Assembly (NCBI RefSeq): GCF_000499385.1
Contig: NW_013654402.1
Location: 1-64,000 of the forward strand
Length of the DNA: 64,000 nucleotides
Source: Eimeria necatrix
Taxonomy: Eukaryota; Apicomplexa; Conoidasida; Eucoccidiorida; Eimeriidae
Direction: 5' to 3'
Shown here one piece after another: positions 1-10,274 of the stretch. Under the pieces are notes generated by a model. It saw only the letters and a program-made list of their open reading frames with translations. It was not told the origin of the DNA and searched no databases. The first letter of the stretch is position 1; each line of letters begins with the position of its first letter. Made by a program: the position numbers and the translations under genes.

Positions 1-397
1 GGCGAGGGCGGCGATGGAGGGGGGGGGGGCCCCCCTGGATGTGGAGGGGCTGCGGAGAAGTGTGGAGAAGGCTTTTGCTGCTGTGGCGCTGCGGGAGGCC
101 CTGGAAGCCGTGCTGCAGGGCGTGAGGGACTTGAACAAGTTTGTGACAGTTGCTGCTCCTTGGAGTTGCGGAGAAGTGGAAAGGAGGGAAGAAATAATCC
201 GCGTGGGGCTGGAGTGTATGTACACCCTGGCCCACTTCCTAGAACCCTTCCTGCCCCAGGCCATGGCACTTCTTTTCCAACAACTCAACACCAAACCCAA
301 GTTGCTGCAGCAGCTCTCGCCTTGGCTGGAGAACCTCGAGCCCGGCACGCAGCTCAAGCCCGCAGACAAGGTCCTCTTCGCGCTGCTGCAGCTCCCA

Positions 398-449
<52 letters not shown>

Positions 450-535
450 GGGAGGGGGTGGGGGGCGCCAGCAGCAGCAAGGACTCCCAGACCACCTCCG
501 ACACCCCCACTTCCCGCAGGGACGCGGGGCTCTGA
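1..535 (+). CDS. Methionyl-tRNA synthetase, C-terminal part (5' end outside window)
   Basis: The frame is open from the left edge to a TGA at 533-535. The peptide matches the alpha-helical anticodon-binding domain of class I methionyl-tRNA synthetases: a helix ending LNKFVTVAAPW (the family's N-x-Y/F...APW signature), then a helix with the GLECMYTLAHFLEPFLPQAM pattern (L-A-x-x-L-x-P-F-x-P), then LKPADKVLFALLQ, which corresponds to the family's short strand before the C-terminal tail. The enzyme charges tRNA-Met with methionine in the cytosol or an organelle. Beyond the conserved part, 17 consecutive Gln codons (about 403-451) and a Ser/Gly tail are added, typical of this genome's repeat expansion. 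The catalytic Rossmann domain (HIGH and KMSKS motifs) must lie to the left of the window. The Met at 14 is probably internal. Another class I synthetase with the same helix bundle is possible but the APW and PFLP motifs favour MetRS. Confidence 0.82.
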
Positions 536-1689
536 ACCCCACCCCCAGAGGGCTCGGCAGCACGCAGCAGCAGCAGCAGCAGCTGCAGCAGCGGCAAAGT
601 GGCCGGCGCTGCCGCTGCTTGTTTTAGTTTCAAAGACTTCTTTCACGCTGCTTGCTAGCCTTGAGGGGCCCCCGTGCACATCCGCCCTTTGGCGCCGAAA
701 TCATTGTACAGTCTAGGGTTTAGGGTTTAGGGTTTAGGGTTTAGGGTTTAGGGTTTAGGGCTTGCTAGAGCCACATTGGGAGCGCTTACGGGCGAGGGTT
801 TAGGGTTTAGGGTTTAGGCGAACCATGCTGGAAGGGCTTGCGGGCGAGGGGCTAGGGTTTGCGTGGGGGTTTGCGTCAAACAGAGGGTGAGACTTTATTT
901 TTATGATTCGAATTTACTTCATTTACTTCAAAAGAATATTTTATTTAAGTTTATTCATTTTAAAACCCTTTAAAACTATATCAGCCTCAGGACTTTTTGC
1001 ATTTGTTCACCGCAGCAAACACAGAAACGCGGGAACAGCAGGGAAAAGAGGGAAAACAGATGGCTGAAATGCCGAAATGCTGCAGCCAAAGAGTAAAGCA
1101 TTAAAGAAGATAATAATTAAATAAAGTTTTGCAAAATAAAAAATGAAAAACAAAAAAAATAAAAGGGTTTCAGCTGTGCATCTCGAGTGGCGTCGAGTGT
1201 ACATACACTTGAAACCACCACCGTAGCAAGGCCGAGCGAGCTGGAGTGTATCTTGAGCTCAAATAAACCACAAAAGAGAAAACTGAAACATTAATTCATT
1301 TAATATTTTAAATTAAAAGTAATAAATAATTATATTTCCGTTTATTTTTCCTCGAATGGACGCCAGCGAGGCACACACACCGCCGGAAGCCGAGACACCG
1401 CGGCGGCCGCGCGCAAGAGGCGCTGGGGGCGAAACAGCCAAATTAAAGGGGGAAATGCAAAAAATATTCAAAGAAATGTTTTAAAATATTAAATTTAGAA
1501 AAGAATTAAAGACAATTAGCGGAAAAACAAACAGATGGGCGCTGATATCAGCTGGCGCGTCCAGTGGCCCGTGGCTGCTGCCTCTTTGCTGCCTTCTTTG
1601 TGCAAATCGGCTGCTTGATCTTTTCTCCATTTGCTGCTCATCTTCTCCTTACTAAATTATATTTAACTTAGCTTGCTGCTGCACTCACT

Positions 1690-1722
<33 letters not shown>

Positions 1723-1774
1723 GCTCAGCAGTACACACAGGGTCACTCCCCCAGTGACCCCGCGCACAAGCATA

Positions 1775-1814
<40 letters not shown>

Positions 1815-1919
1815 CTAGCAGTGGTAGCAGCAGAAATAGTAGCAGTAGCGGCTGCAGCAGCAGCAGCGGCAAGGGCAGCGCCAGCTGCAGCAGCAGCAGA
1901 GAAGAGCCCACCAGTGAGA
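536..1919. other. Intergenic, low coding content
   Basis: This stretch holds the 3' flank of the synthetase gene with a short CAG run (566-590), two telomere-like arrays (713-818), and from about 870 to 1670 an AT-rich segment without a convincing open frame. Short frames on either strand here show no conserved motif. A promoter for the gene starting near 1920 could lie in the AT-rich part, but no specific element can be named. Confidence 0.6.
713..818. repeat. Interstitial telomere-like arrays (TTTAGGG)n
   Basis: Two blocks of the heptamer TTTAGGG are visible, about 713-760 (six to seven units) and 797-818 (three units), separated by a spacer that also contains GGGCGAGGG. The heptamer is the plant/apicomplexan-type telomere unit. 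The arrays are short and flanked by genes on both sides, so this is not a chromosome end. Confidence 0.9.
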
Positions 1920-1970
1920 ATGGCAGCAGCAAGTTGCAGCACCAACTCAGGCGACTTCCCAGCAGCAGAA

Positions 1971-2002
<32 letters not shown>

Positions 2003-2551
2003 TGCTGCTGCAGCAGCAGATAATGGCTTACATCCGGCAGCTTCTGCTGCTGCTTATCCAGCAACAACAGAAGAGGCAGAGCTCTTTTTAGAAAGGGCAG
2101 AAGAAGTAGCTGAGAGGGTAACACAGTCCTGCAGCAGCACTTTCTGCTGCTGCTGCTGCTGCTGCTGCTTCCGCTGCTGCTGCTGCTTCTGTTGCCAGTG
2201 TTTCTACTGTTGCTGCTGCTGTCGCGACTGCCGTTGTTGCTGCTGCTTCTGCTGCTGCTGTTGCTGCTGCAGCTGTCGTTGCTGCTGCTGCAACTGCTAT
2301 AGCTGTCGTTCCTGTTGCTGCAGCTGCTGCAGCCTCTGCTGCTGCTGCTGCTGCTGCTCTATGGCTTAGTGCAGCTGCAGCTGTGCTGCAGGTGCGGGCC
2401 CTGCTGCGGGGCGACTTGACCCCTGAGCAGCTGCAGCAGGAGGAGCAGCAGCAGCAGCAAGAAGAGCGGCGGCGGCAGCTGCAGCGGAGAGGCAGGCAAA
2501 TAGCAGCGGAGGTAAGCCCCGTGTGTCTGCAGCGTTGCTGCAGCTGTCCTC

Positions 2552-2586
<35 letters not shown>

Positions 2587-3011
2587 CTTTTGCTGCTCTT
2601 GCTGCTGCTGCTGGCCTTTTGCTGCTCAAGTGCTGCTGTTTCTACCCTTTTGCTGCACTGATGCTGCCGCTGCTGCGCGTCCTCGGCCACTGCAGCAACA
2701 GCAGATACTGCTGCTGCTTCATTAGAGCTGCAGGCATCTGCTGGGCCTGAGCCTTTGCTGCTGATGCCGTTGTTGCTGCTGCTGCTGCTGCTGCTGCTGC
2801 CACTGCTGCAGGAGAGACTGCAGCAGCAGCAGGAGCAGCAACGTCGGGGCCGGGAGGGCCTGGGCCTTCCCTCTTCAAAATTTGACTTCTACTGCCCCAG
2901 CTGCAAAGTAGAATATCAGACCCCACAGCAGCAGCAGCAGCAGCAGCAGCAGCAAGAACAGAGGCAGCAGCAAGGGCAGCAGCAGCACGAAGGACAGCAG
3001 CTGCAACATGG

Positions 3012-3044
<33 letters not shown>

Positions 3045-3647
3045 GTGCTACCGGTGTGGGGGGCAGCTGCAAGGCCGGGAAGAGCGGCTGAAGCTGCTGC
3101 AGGAGCTGCTAGCAGAAGCAAAGAAGGAGAAGCAGCAAGTGCTGCTGCGGCGGCAGAAGCAGCAGCAGCTGCTGCGCACCAAGGCCATTGTGCGCGGCCC
3201 CACAGCAGCAGCAGCAGCAGCAGGAGCAGCAGCAGCAGCAGCAGCAAGATCGCTGCCAACGGACTACGAAAAGTGGCGCTACTTCGAGCCAGAAAGCGAC
3301 GAAGAGGAGAAGCAGCAGCAGCAGCAGCTGCTGCTGCAGCAAGCAGCACCTGCGGACTCCCCGCAGCTGCAGCAGCTAGAAAAAGATATAGAAAAGAGGC
3401 AGCAGCAGCGAAAGGAGCAGCGGCACCGTGCTGCTGCGCTGCTGGCAGCAGGCCGGGCCCACGCTGCAGCAGCAAAATGGCTGCTAGCCGAGGAAGCTTT
3501 TGCTGCTGCTGCAGCAGCAAAACCAGACTCTCTCCCCGCCCTCAGCAACCTTTGCCTAGCAGCAATTAAGACAGAGAAGTGGAAGCAAGCAGCAGAAGCA
3601 GCAACAAAGCTGCTCGACATTTGCGAACTCTTCGAAGAAGGGTAACG

Positions 3648-3680
<33 letters not shown>

Positions 3681-4210
3681 ATTTGCTGCTGCTGCTTATG
3701 CTTCTGCTGCTGCTGCTTATGCTGCTGTTGCTGCTCCACTTGCTGCTGCTGCTTATGCTGCTGCTGTTGCTGCATTTGCTCCTGGTGCTAGTAGCAATGG
3801 GGGCCATGCTGCTTCTGCTGCTAATGCGGCCGGAAATGGCGGTGTTTTGCTGCTGCTGCTGCTGTTGCAACTAACTGGCCGTTTGCTGCTGCTGACCTCG
3901 CTTTGGCTGCTGCTGCTGCTGCGCTGGGTGGTTTGCTGCTGCTGCCACAACTGTGCTGCTGCCGCTGCTGCTGCTGTTGCTTCTCTTGCTGCTGCTGCAG
4001 CTACACTCATTCCCGGGATCTTTGCTACAAGGCTTTGCTGCGGCGGGCCTTTGCCCGGCGTCAGTTGCTGCTGCTGTCAGAAGCAGCAGCAGATGCAGCA
4101 GCAGCGCAGCAGCTGCTGCCCAACCCAAAGGAGGCCATAGCTCTCGCCGAAGAGATCAAGATCTTAATTGAAGCAACACAGCAGCAGCAGCAGCAGCAGC
4201 AGATGCAGGA

Positions 4211-4242
<32 letters not shown>

Positions 4243-4823
4243 TGGAGCAGCAGGGGGCACAGCGGAAATGCAGTGCTGCTGCTCCTGTTGACAGCCAGCA
4301 GAGCGCCTGCTGCAGCGCCGATGCAACTGCAGCAGCAGCAGCAGCAAAAGCAGCGGCAGCAACAGCAAAAGTTAACGCATCAACAAACGCCAAGTCAGCA
4401 GCAGACACATTAGCAGCAGCAGCAGAAAAACTGGAGAGAGCAGCAGAAAAAGAAGCAGCAACGAACGCTTCGGCGGCGGTAGCAGCAACAGCAGCAGCGG
4501 CTGCAGCAGCAGCAGCAGCAGCAACAGCAACAGTAGCAGCAGGTAAAGAGTCTTCGGCTCCAGCAGCTGTTCAAGATGCAGCAGCAACAACAGATTCGCA
4601 GCCCACAACAACAGCAGCAACAACAGCAGAGGCAACAGCAGCAGCAACAACAACAAATGAGGCAACAGCAGCAGCAGCAACAACACCAGCAGAGGCAGCA
4701 GCAGCACCAGCAGCAACAACAGAAGCAGCAATGGCAGCAGCAGCAACAACAGCAAAGACAGAAGCAGCAGCATCAACAGATGGGCGAGCTTCAGCGATAG
4801 GAGCAGCAGCAGAGGCGGGCAAC

Positions 4824-4861
<38 letters not shown>

Positions 4862-5014
4862 CAATGCATCAGGGATATTTGCTGCTGCATTTGTGGAGCT
4901 GCAGCAGCGTGGAGGGCTGCTGCACCGGCTGTCTCCTCAAACTATCGCGTTGCTGCTGCAGCAAACCAAAGATTCTGCTGCTGCCCGTGCAATGCTGTGC
5001 ACTTTGCAGCCTCG

Positions 5015-5055
<41 letters not shown>

Positions 5056-5154
5056 CGCTGCTGCTGCGGCTGCCCAGAGGGCCCCCGAGGTGTCTCCTCG
5101 ACTTTGTGCTGCAGGACATTCGATTGTACGCCATGGCCCTTAGAAATAGGCTGC

Positions 5155-5199
<45 letters not shown>

Positions 5200-5876
5200 T
5201 CCAGAATGAGGAGCAGAAGCAGCAGCAGAAAGCGGATGAGCTACAGGGGCAAGAGATGAAAAAGGCTTCGGCTGCTGCTGAAGCTGAGGGGGAAGAAAAG
5301 GCAGCAGCAAACCAAGAGAGCAGCAGCAGCAATGACAGCAGCAGCAGCAGCAGCAATGACAGCAGCAGCAGCAATGACAGCAGCAACAGTGACAGCAGTA
5401 GCAACGAAGTAGACTGCAAACCTGCCCTGGAATTGCTGCTGCTGCTGTGCAGCAGCAGCAGCCCAGCAGCCCTGTATGAATCCCTAATTTTGCCTGCAGT
5501 GCCGAGTTTGCTGCTGCTGCTGCAGGAGCCGTCGCTTGCTGCTGCTGCTGCTTCGCTGCTAGGCGAGCTGTCTGTACACCGCAGGCTGCGCAAGGAAATG
5601 GCCAGAATTGCAGCAGCAGATGAAACCACAGCAGGCCTGCTGCTGCACTGGGGAGCAGCAGCAACAGCAGCAGCAACGGGAGCAGCAGCAGCAGCTTGCA
5701 AGGAAAGGGGGAGTTGCCGGCTCTCGCTGCAGCAGCGGGTCTGCTGCTACGCCGAAGCTGTGCTGCAGCAGCAGCAGCAGCAGCAGCAAGAGCAGCTGCT
5801 GAGTACAGCTCACAGGTGTCTGTGCAACTTTTCTCTTGAGGCCCCAATGCGGAATGTCCTGCAGCAGCAAATAATG

Positions 5877-5914
<38 letters not shown>

Positions 5915-6141
5915 CGGCGGAGTTCTGCTGCAGGCGCTGCTGCCCACAGCAGAAGAGTCACGGGCAGCAGCAGCAGCAACGGCACCATCAGCAGCAGCAG
6001 CAGCAGCAGAATCAGTTTGCAATAAACTGGACTTGCTAATTAACATAACAAAAAACCCTCAAATAAGAATGGGGATCTGCAGCAGCAAAGCAGCAGCCGC
6101 ACAGATATCCCTGCTGCTGCATGAGCTGACCAGCAGCAGCA

Positions 6142-6198
<57 letters not shown>

Positions 6199-6767
6199 GC
6201 AGCAGCAAGGCGAAGGAGCACCGAGGCGCTCTGAATTTAGCAGCAGCAGCAGTGCCGAAGCTTTTGCTGCTGCTCTTCTCCGAAGGGCAGCACCGGCTGC
6301 TGCTGCTAAACCAGCTTTTTGGGCTGCTGCTGAATCTGACCACCGATGCTGCTGCTGCTGCTGCTGCTGCCAGTGAGCCATCAGCAGCAGCAGCAGCTGC
6401 TGCAGAGTTTGTAAAGGGCTTGTGCCTCTCTGAGGTGGCAGTCGCCGTGGCAGCTTCCGTTGCAGCAGCAGCAGCTGCTGCTGCTGCTGCAGCACAGTCT
6501 AATGGAGAGGAAGCAGCAGCAGCTGCAGCAGCGCCGCAGCTCCTGTCGCGTTCTCTCTCCGTCTGTGCGCGCATTCTGCAGCATCAGCAGCAGCAGCAGC
6601 AGCAGGAAGCAGCAGCAACAGATTTCACTGCTGCTGTTGTGGTAGCGGAAGGTGCAGCAGCAGCAGTGCTGCGGGATGCTGCTGGCCGCGGGTGCTGGGG
6701 TGGAGCAGCAGCAGCAGCAATCCGGCTGCTGTCTGTGTCAGCGCAGCGGCAGCAGCTGCTGGAGAGG

Positions 6768-6798
<31 letters not shown>

Positions 6799-7033
6799 CA
6801 AAAACTTCGAAGCCAGGGGCGGCAGCAGCACCTCAGCTGCTGCTCACCGACCTGCTGCAGCTGCTGCATCGACTGCTGCTGCTGCTTGTTTCAAAAGGGC
6901 GCAGCACCAGCTCAACAGCAGCAGCAGACCCAGCAGCAGCAGCAGCAGACCCAGCAGCAGCAGCAGACGTGTTTAGCTCCCTTGGGAACGCCCTGGTGCT
7001 CTTAACCAGCATTTTGCGCATGCAACTAGCCCC

Positions 7034-7082
<49 letters not shown>
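1687..7082. repeat. Dense CAG/CTG trinucleotide arrays
   Basis: Dozens of uninterrupted CAG or CTG runs of 5-18 units occur throughout the interval, for example 1693-1720, 4831-4860, 5158-5200, 6144-6194 and 7035-7082. In the + strand gene they code for Gln, Ala, Ser or Leu depending on frame; in its introns they occur mainly as CTG. All reverse-strand and alternate-frame open frames in this interval (poly-Leu, poly-Cys, poly-Ala) are shadows of these arrays. Confidence 0.9.
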
Positions 7083-7084
<2 letters not shown>

Positions 7085-7280
7085 CGATGCTGTTGTGCCG
7101 CTGCTGCGAGCAGCAGCAGAAGCCCTGGACTTCGAGCAGCAGCAGCAAGTGCAGCGCAACGCAGCAATTTGCATAGCCACAGCAGTGCAGCACTCTGAGG
7201 TGTACAGACACCTCTTCTGGAAGCAGCCCCTCATCAGCAAAGTCATCTCTTCCGCAAAACATGCCATCGGCCCCAGGTAG
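1920..7280 (+). CDS. TTC12: TTC12-like protein with TPR and armadillo repeats
   Basis: Four exons join in phase: 1920-2117, 2392-2511, 2812-3641 and 4001-7280, giving about 1475 codons with a TAG at 7278. Junctions: AGG|gtaaca, GAG|gtaagc and GG|gtaacg donors, each paired with a ctgcag acceptor. The N-terminal helix (ELFLERAEEVAERVRALL) resembles the start of animal TTC12. A CxxC...CxxC pair (YCPSC, YRCGG) lies near 2893-3060. A TPR array follows: the segment ending EKWKQAAEAATKLL runs across intron 3 into YKALLRRAFARRQ. The long last exon carries armadillo-like helices separated by huge Gln/Ala/Ser insertions: CNFSLEAPMRN, LDLLINITKN, LFGLLLNLTTDA and QRNAAICIATAVQHSEVYRHL. Animal TTC12 is a cytoplasmic factor for ciliary dynein arm assembly, so a role in the flagellated male gamete is plausible but inferred. 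UNC-45-type proteins have a similar TPR/ARM order but a different C-terminus. The start codon is the first ATG in frame; an upstream exon is possible. Confidence 0.72.
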
Positions 7281-7285
7281 CAACA

Positions 7286-7352
7286 GGCCTAGCTAGCTAG
7301 CTAGCTAGCTAGATATCTAGCTAGCTAGCTAGCTAACTAGCTAGCTAGCTGG
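7286..7352. repeat. (CTAG)n microsatellite
   Basis: About fifteen near-perfect CTAG/GCTA tetramers follow immediately after the stop codon of the TPR/ARM gene, interrupted once by a GATATC. CTAG is self-complementary, so the tract can fold on itself. Confidence 0.9.
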
Positions 7353-7424
7353 AAAGGCCGGCAAAGCATGGCTAGCCAGCTGTCTGTAGCGCCATCTGCT
7401 GCGCTGCAGGGAGGCTAGGAAGCA

Positions 7425-7590
7425 CCCAGCTAGCTACTCAAGGTGGCTAGATTGGCTAGCCAGCTAACCACCTTGAGTAGCTAGCTTGGCTAGCCAGCTA
7501 GCCAGCTAGCCACCTTGAGTAGCTAGCTTGGCTAGCCAGCTAGCCACCTTGAGTAGCTAGCTTGGCTAGCCAGCTAGCCACCCTGAGAGG
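7425..7590. repeat. 34-bp minisatellite with inverted first copy
   Basis: The unit beginning CCACCTTGAGTAGCTAGC starts at 7468, 7510, 7544 and 7578. The 7510 and 7544 starts are exactly 34 bp apart, the first copy carries one extra CCAGCTAG block, and the last is truncated and degenerate. A reverse-complement copy (CTACTCAAGGTGG) lies at about 7434-7446. The unit is itself rich in GCTAGC. No coding frame is involved. Confidence 0.85.
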
Positions 7591-7599
7591 CTGACTGGG

Positions 7600-8325
7600 G
7601 TGGCCTTTACGGCTGGCTAGCTGGGCCTGCTGATTAGCTTTGCGTGGCTAGCTGGCGCTGGGCTAGCTGCGATCCTCTGGCACAGCCACAGAACGGAATT
7701 TGGTTCTTCCACTGGGCGAAATAGCTTTTTAAAATTGTTTTTATAAATAGAAGTATCTTTTAAAAATTGTTTTTATAAATATTATATTTAAAATAGATTT
7801 AGTGTCTTTTTAATTTAATATTTATTTAGTTTTACGGCTCGATTCCCCCGTCTCGACGGACCGCCACACCAGCCGCCAGCTGAGGTGTATGCGCAGCTCC
7901 TGCGGCGGCCGTTCTCGCGAAGAAGCTGTTAATTGCGACGAAGTTGAGTTAAAAATGAAAGCAATTATTAAAAATAATTATTCTAAAATAATTATTTTAA
8001 TGATTAAATGTTTGTCTGAAGGGGAAAGAAAAGAAACAAAGGGCTGCTCGCGAGGCGCATGCGCCACGGAGTGCTGGGGCTTGAAAGGGCGTTTCTGTCT
8101 TTTGTTTGTGCCGGCGAATTGGACTTAGACTTTAAAAAAAGGAAATTAAAAACAAAATACCATTTAAAGGAGTATTCTGTTCAAAGATCTGCTCTCGCGG
8201 AAGCTGCACAGCGGATTGGAGCTGCGCAGCCGAACTGCTGCTTGCTGCTGCTGTCTGGGGTGTACAGACAGCTGAGTCGCCGCACAACTTGCTGCTGCTT
8301 CCGCCCCTGCAGCTCGCGGGCCCAC

Positions 8326-8356
<31 letters not shown>

Positions 8357-8359
8357 GCA
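7600..8359. other. AT-rich intergenic and 5' flank of EMC4
   Basis: After remnants of GCTAGC motifs, 7720-8170 is strongly AT-rich, with runs of T and ATTTA-like stretches and no convincing gene. From 8210 CTG arrays begin in front of the EMC4 start codon. The promoter presumably lies here; no core element is recognisable. Confidence 0.6.
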
Positions 8360-8500
8360 ATGGCTTCTGCTGCTGGGCGCTGCTGGGACTTCACCTTCTG
8401 TGGGGCCCCCGGGGGCCCCTTGGAGGCCGTGGAGAACCCCCCGGGCTTTGAATTTGCTGCTGAGGGTTTGGAGAAGGAGACGGAGTTCCTCGCTGCACTC

Positions 8501-8540
<40 letters not shown>

Positions 8541-9040
8541 GCGTTTCTTCTGCCTGCGGCTCTCCGCGTGCCGCAGCAGCGCCGGGCGCCGCAGCAGCAG
8601 CAGCAGCGCCCGCAGCAGCAGCAGCAGCAGCAGCAGCGCCGCCGCTGTCGGAAGAAGCCGTGGCTTTGCTGCAGCGGAAAGTGTGGGAAAGCGCAGTGGC
8701 CCCCGCCAAGGCCCTTTCTATGAATCTGCTGATGCTTTACATGGGCAGCAGCAGCGGCATTTTCGGGGTCTTGATTGCGGTGTACGCGCTGCACTCGGGT
8801 GTACGTACACTGCGCCAGCTGCCCGTACACTTCAGCGCCTTCGCCGCCGCCCCACACCTCCGCTGCGTCCCGCTCGCCAGGTGTACGTACACCGCAATTT
8901 GCCTGCTCTTCTGTCTCTACGTCCTTTACCACGCCCACGGCATGGGCGCCCTGCCGCTGAGTTCGGGGGACTATTTGGGGCTTATTCCCCAAACTGTCGT
9001 CACTTCCAGGGCTTTCCCCGCCGCAAACCCTAAACCCTAA
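8360..9040 (+). CDS. EMC4: ER membrane protein complex subunit 4 (EMC4/TMEM85 family)
   Basis: One uninterrupted frame of 226 codons begins at ATG 8360. After a Gln14 run and Ala-rich linker, the C-terminal half matches EMC4: VWESAVAPAKALSMNLLMLY (family pattern W-x2-A-x3-P-x-K-x2-P-M-N-L-x-M-x-Y-M), a first membrane segment GIFGVLIAVYAL, a second hydrophobic segment ICLLFCLYVLYHAHGMG, and the conserved GALPLSSGDYLGLIP end block. Spacing between the two membrane segments equals that of animal EMC4, so no intron is needed. EMC4 is part of the ER membrane complex that inserts tail-anchored and some multipass proteins. The N-terminal RCWDFTFCG is also family-like. Oddly, the last four residues (NPKP) and the TAA stop come from the telomere-like array that follows. 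The next gene converges from the opposite strand. Confidence 0.88.
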
Positions 9041-9335
9041 ACCCTAAACCCTAAACCCTAGGCCCTAAACCCTCGGTTGCGCTTGAAACGGGTCCAGGGG
9101 AGCCTCCAGCGCTTTTTTCGCAGAAAAACCCTAAACCCTAAACCCTAAACCCTAGGCCCTGCCGCTGAGTTCGGGGGACTATTTGGGACTTATTCCCCAA
9201 ACTGTTGTCACTTCGAGGGTTTTCCCGCCACAAACCCTAAACCCTAAACCCTAAACCCTCGACAGGCTCTTCAAGAAGGTCCAGGGTCACCTCCAGGGCT
9301 TTTCTGAGGCTACCCCTAAACCCTAAACCCTAGGC
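8949..9335. repeat. Diverged tandem duplication of the EMC4 3' end plus telomere-like array
   Basis: A unit of about 208 bp starting CCTGCCGCTGAGTTCGGGG at 8949 recurs at 9157. Each copy holds the last codons of EMC4, a telomere-like array, then a CTCG...GGTCCAGGG...CCTCCAG...CTTTT block, then another array ending CTAGGCCC. The first 19 codons of copy two differ from copy one only by GGG to GGA, GTC to GTT and TCC to TCG, all silent. After that a substitution and a 1-nt deletion break the frame relative to copy one. Confidence 0.85.
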
Positions 9336-9970
9336 CCGCAGCAAGACTTATAGCTCGGGACCGCTCGGGGCTGGAGTCGAGGGTTTAGGGTTTACGATTA
9401 GGGTTTAGGGTTTACGATTAGGGTTTAGTGCTGGGGTGTGGGGTCTAGGGTTTGCAGAGCTTTTGATTTAAGGGTTTAAAGTAGCTAACCGACAAAGAGT
9501 TGTCCGTTTGCTGCTCCCCTCTGCTCAAACCCTAAACCCTAAACCCTAAACCCTAAAGCCTCGCGAGGGCTCCACAGCTGCAAGCAACCCCGCGGCTTCT
9601 TTTTTTTAATTTTCAAACCCTTTCTGGTCTCAACCACATATGCATGCGGCACCTGTTGCTGCAGCAGCAGCAGCAGCAGCAGCAGCTGCTGCTGCTGCTG
9701 CTGCTTAAGTGTAGCATTGCCCTGTCCAGAGTTTTTGATTTGTCTCCCTATTGGGCTCTTCCGAAGGCCTTTTGATATCAAGGGTTTAGGGTTTAGGGTT
9801 TAGGGTTTAGGGTTTGCGCGCGTGCGCGCACCGCCAAAGTGTTTGCGGCAGAAAATGAAAAAATTGAAATGGAGGTTTAGAGCAGCCGAGGGTTTGGAGT
9901 CTAGGGTTTAGAGAGCATCAGAGCTCTGCGTCAATCCTCTAGGGTTTAGGGTTTAGGGTTTAGGGTTTTG
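9022..9970. repeat. Telomere-like arrays in the convergent EMC4/kinase intergenic region
   Basis: Blocks of AAACCCT occur near 9022-9072, 9127-9157, 9232-9260, 9313-9332 and 9527-9560. Blocks of TTTAGGG occur near 9382-9427, 9780-9815 and 9940-9968. A CAG/CTG mirror (9660-9706) lies between. A frame of 80 codons on the minus strand at 9539-9781 (containing IGRQIKNSGQGNATLKQQQ) could be an extra exon but has no match I recognise. The two outer arrays overlap the stop codons of the flanking genes. Confidence 0.88.
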
Positions 9971-10235
9971 CTGTAGGTTTCTTAAGACCCAGGGGTGCTG
10001 CAGCACTTCACACGCGGCAATGCGGTCTTCTGGGTCTTGGGCGCACATCTGAGCAGCAGCAGCAACCTAAACCCTAAACCCTAAACCCTAAACCCTAAAC
10101 CCTAAACCCCCGGACAGGTGCAGCAGCAGTCTCCGCCTGCACCTGCAATTTACCTTTCTAATCAAGTCTTGTGCGTCGAGGGGAATGAACGGCTCGAAGA
10201 CAAACTCCAGAAACTGCTGCTGCTGCTGCTGCTGG

Positions 10236-10274
<39 letters not shown>

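Noticed and set aside
239..679. Minus-strand and alternate-frame poly-Leu, poly-Ala and poly-Cys frames over CAG arrays (also throughout 1663-7283 and 12573-17061)
   Set aside because: They mirror the arrays of the supported gene on the other strand or frame, contain no conserved motif and have no splice context.
1007..1204. Small hydrophobic minus-strand protein
   Set aside because: Its hydrophobicity comes from AT-rich (poly-A/T) DNA, with no supporting context.
7425..7590. CRISPR-like direct repeats
   Set aside because: Units abut without unique spacers, include an inverted copy, and the DNA is clearly eukaryotic; this is a minisatellite.
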